A stretch of DNA of 64,000 nucleotides from contig FMBT01000304.1 of NCBI GenBank assembly GCA_900095095.1, positions 186,001 to 250,000 of the forward strand, written 5' to 3'. Shown here in pieces: positions 61,825 through 64,000 of the stretch. The position numbers were made by a program, and so were the translations under genes. The notes under the pieces were generated by a model. The model saw only the letters and a program-made list of their open reading frames with translations. It was not told the DNA's origin and did not search any database. Each line of letters begins with the position of its first letter. The stretch's first letter is position 1. Source of the stretch: Fragilariopsis cylindrus CCMP1102 (taxonomy: Eukaryota > Bacillariophyta > Bacillariophyceae > Bacillariales > Bacillariaceae).

Positions 61825-64000
61825 TTATAAAGTCTTGCATTTCTTTCTGCATGTAGCGGGACAAAAGAATTTTACTTTCTTTAATTTACCAGTGACTTTA
61901 TTCTTTTTACCTTCTACATCCTTTTTACATCTCTTGACAGGTTTTAAAGCAACGTATGAATCACATGCATTTTTATTGCCTTGGAATCGGAATGTCTTTA
62001 AATCTTCACACTTACCACGTGGAGTCTTGCATTTCTTCTTGCATGTACCAGGACAGTAGAATCTAACTTTTTTCCCAGTGCCAGGTTGCTTCCTTTTACA
62101 TCTCTTGATGGGTTTGAAAGCAACGTATGATTCACAAGTTCTTGAAGAATCCCCTTCAAAGTTGAAGTCAAGATCATTTGAGCAGCCACTGGTAGGTACA
62201 GCGCTAGGTATTGAACTTGAACTTGGCTCCAAACTTGGTTCTAAACTTGGAACTGTGCTGGGAATGCTACTTGGATCAGCACTAGGAGCAGAAGTGGGTA
62301 CATCACTTGGTGAGAGACTAGGCGTGAGGCTTGGACTAGAACTTGGACCGGCACTGGGTACAGCACTAGGTGTTGAACTTGGAACATCACTTGGAATGGT
62401 GCTGGGTTTGCTACTAGGATCAGCACTAGGAGCAAAACTAGGTACATCACTTGGTACCAAACTTGGGACAGTGCTGGGAATGCTACTTGGATCAGCACTA
62501 GGAGCAGAAGTGGGTACATCACTTGGCGAAAGACTAGGCGTCAGGCTTGGACTGGAACTGGGACCGGCACTGGGTACAGCACTAGGTGTTGAACTTGGAA
62601 CATCACTTGGAATGGTGCTGGGTTTGCTACTAGGATCAGCACTAGGAGAAAAACTAGGTACATCACTTGGTATGAAACTTGGGACAGTGCTTGGATTGCT
62701 ACTGGGATCAACACTAGGAGCAGAACTAGGTACATCACTTGGTGAAAGACTAGGCGTCAGGCTTGGACTGGAACTGGGACCAGCAGTCGGTACAGAACTA
62801 GGTAGTGAACTTGGTGCTAAACTTGGGACAGTACTTGGACTGCTACTGGGATCAACACTAGGAGCAGAACTAGGTACATCACTTGGTGAAAGACTAGGCG
62901 TCAGGCTTGGACTGGAACTGGGACCAGCACTTGGTACAGAACTAGGTAGTGAACTTGGTGCTAAACTTGGGACAGTACTTGGACTGCTACTTTGGGCAGC
63001 ACTAGGAGCAGAACTTGGTACATTACTTGGTGAAAGACTAGGCTTCAGGCTTGGACTGGAACTTGGACCAGCACTTGGACCAGCACTAGGTAGTAAACTT
63101 ACAGTTGCTGTAACACTTGGAGCAGAACTAGGCTCAAATCCCGGAGCAAAGCAGCCTTGTACAAAATTTTGGCACCATGGACCAACTGTTGGACCTAGGT
63201 TTTCATCTGGACACTCACTTCCACTCAACATTCTATCAGTTGAAACATCATCAGGAGTCTTTTCAGCCCATGTGGAAAGACATTGATTGAAGTAACTTAC
63301 ACGAAACATACTACCCATATCCTTTACACTTGACGTGTCCCATCCATCAATAGGTCTATCGAAATAAAAATTACCATAAAACATACTGTTCATTGAAGTT
63401 ACAGCCGATGTATTCCAATCACCAATAAATTGGTTGAAGCCATATCCTTGTACTGGACTAGAAAACATTTTTACCATTGACTTGACACTTGACGTGTCCC
63501 ATTTGCCAATAGGTTCGTTGAAATAAGTATAATAAAACATGTTCTCCATTGTTGTTACAGCTGATGTATTCCAATCATCAATAGATTGCTGGAATTTTCC
63601 TCCATAAAACATACCAGCCATTGTGTTGACACTTGACGTGTCCCATAGACCAATAGGTTTGTTGAAAGCACAGCTATCATAACCCGTATCCGTACCAAAC
63701 ATTTCTTTCATTGTTGTTACAGCCGATGTATTCCAACCACCAATAGCTTGATCAAAATCAAGAGCATAGGAAAACATTTTTTCCATACTTGTCACTTGAG
63801 AAGTATCCCAACACTCTATGGGATCATTAAATGACTCTTTTTCATAAAAAGCCATATTCATATCAGTAACACTACCCGTATTCCAGCAATTAATATCAAC
63901 ACTCAGGTATTCTGAGTTTACCTGGTTCATATCCTCATCAATAAATTCACTGATCAATGTTGCAAAATCTGTGCCACTCTTATTAATAATAGGACGTCCA
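61825..64000 (-). CDS. BspA-like (DUF285) repeat surface protein with Ser-Pro linker, 5' end outside the window
   Basis: The frame is open to the window edge; no ATG within it is convincing (GRPIINKSGTDFATLISEF continues upstream), so at least 724 aa are present. Eight DUF285-type repeats come first. They alternate WNTSAVTxM and WDTSSVxxM, each with an MF turn and an F-N/D-x-x-I-x-x-W strand. This is the BspA-like leucine-rich type of repeat, made for adhesion or recognition. A linker of about 300 residues with the pattern PSxxPSxxPS follows and contains internal duplications of about 70-80 residues. It would be extended and probably glycosylated or cell-wall crossing. The C-terminus has two copies of a Cys module (SYVAFKPIKRCK...FYCPGTCKKKCK). 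It is likely secreted and cell-surface located. Confidence 0.85.
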   Translation of the reverse strand, partial: GRPIINKSGTDFATLISEFIDEDMNQVNSEYLSVDINCWNTGSVTDMNMAFYEKESFNDPIECWDTSQVTSMEKMFSYALDFDQAIGGWNTSAVTTMKEMFGTDTGYDSCAFNKPIGLWDTSSVNTMAGMFYGGKFQQSIDDWNTSAVTTMENMFYYTYFNEPIGKWDTSSVKSMVKMFSSPVQGYGFNQFIGDWNTSAVTSMNSMFYGNFYFDRPIDGWDTSSVKDMGSMFRVSYFNQCLSTWAEKTPDDVSTDRMLSGSECPDENLGPTVGPWCQNFVQGCFAPGFEPSSAPSVTATVSLLPSAGPSAGPSSSPSLKPSLSPSNVPSSAPSAAQSSSPSTVPSLAPSSLPSSVPSAGPSSSPSLTPSLSPSDVPSSAPSVDPSSSPSTVPSLAPSSLPSSVPTAGPSSSPSLTPSLSPSDVPSSAPSVDPSSNPSTVPSFIPSDVPSFSPSADPSSKPSTIPSDVPSSTPSAVPSAGPSSSPSLTPSLSPSDVPTSAPSADPSSIPSTVPSLVPSDVPSFAPSADPSSKPSTIPSDVPSSTPSAVPSAGPSSSPSLTPSLSPSDVPTSAPSADPSSIPSTVPSLEPSLEPSSSSIPSAVPTSGCSNDLDFNFEGDSSRTCESYVAFKPIKRCKRKQPGTGKKVRFYCPGTCKKKCKTPRGKCEDLKTFRFQGNKNACDSYVALKPVKRCKKDVEGKKNKVTGKLKKVKFFCPATCRKKCKTL

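Noticed and set aside
62078-63286. Long plus-strand open frame rich in Leu-Gly runs (402 codons)
   Set aside because: It is the antisense of the Ser-Pro linker; the period-12 repeat keeps the opposite strand open. The minus-strand frame has recognisable domains.

Overview
The window looks like nuclear DNA of a diatom, most likely a pennate one. Evidence: AT-rich intergenic DNA, GT-AG introns of about 90-180 nt, proteins rich in Gln/Asn/Ser runs, a secreted protein with BspA-like (DUF285) repeats joined to a long Ser-Pro linker, two proteins combining a CRAL-TRIO-like region with a DUF6824-like domain, an M11 (gametolysin) peptidase relic, and mobile elements of kinds seen in stramenopiles. 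There are no operons and no bacterial signals. I assigned the organism from protein style, not from a marker gene.

Layout. 0.35-2.9 kb: a two-exon Tc1/mariner-like transposase gene (minus). 4.6-19.6 kb: a host gene block with a Gln-rich protein (minus), a diatom-type acidic protein, a CRAL-TRIO/DUF6824 gene with one intron, a Romo1/Mgr2-like 71-aa protein, an ARM-like protein, a large N-terminally anchored protein (minus) and a MAPEG-like membrane protein. 20.5-28.0 kb: a nest of three DNA transposons sharing the terminus GGCGCGTTCCCGCTCGAT. Each has a perfect 4-bp target duplication (TAAC, AACA, AGCT), so the insertion order can be read. 28-30.7 kb: tandem repeats and apparently gene-free DNA. 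30.8-36.5 kb: a secreted seven-repeat protein (minus), a coiled-coil tail-anchored protein, a conserved membrane-associated protein (minus), a secreted Cys-rich protein and a broken epimerase-like gene. 37.8-39.6 kb: the paralogue of the 11-13 kb gene, with its intron at the same codon.

41.4-56.8 kb is the most striking part: four head-to-tail copies of a 3.84-kb Crypton-like tyrosine-recombinase element. A single 10-bp core (ACTGTACTGT) lies at every junction and at both outer ends. Near-perfect inverted arms sit just inside the cores. Each copy encodes an 887-aa recombinase followed, in the same frame but after one TAA, by a Cys-rich tail. This is the layout expected if element circles integrated repeatedly at their own attachment site. 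An assembly artefact or unequal crossing-over must also be considered.

56.8-61.5 kb is decayed DNA: an M11 peptidase relic, an unidentified coding-like relic, and a degenerate Ser-Pro repeat relic. 61.8-64.0 kb holds an intact BspA-like/Ser-Pro gene (minus) that runs off the window end.
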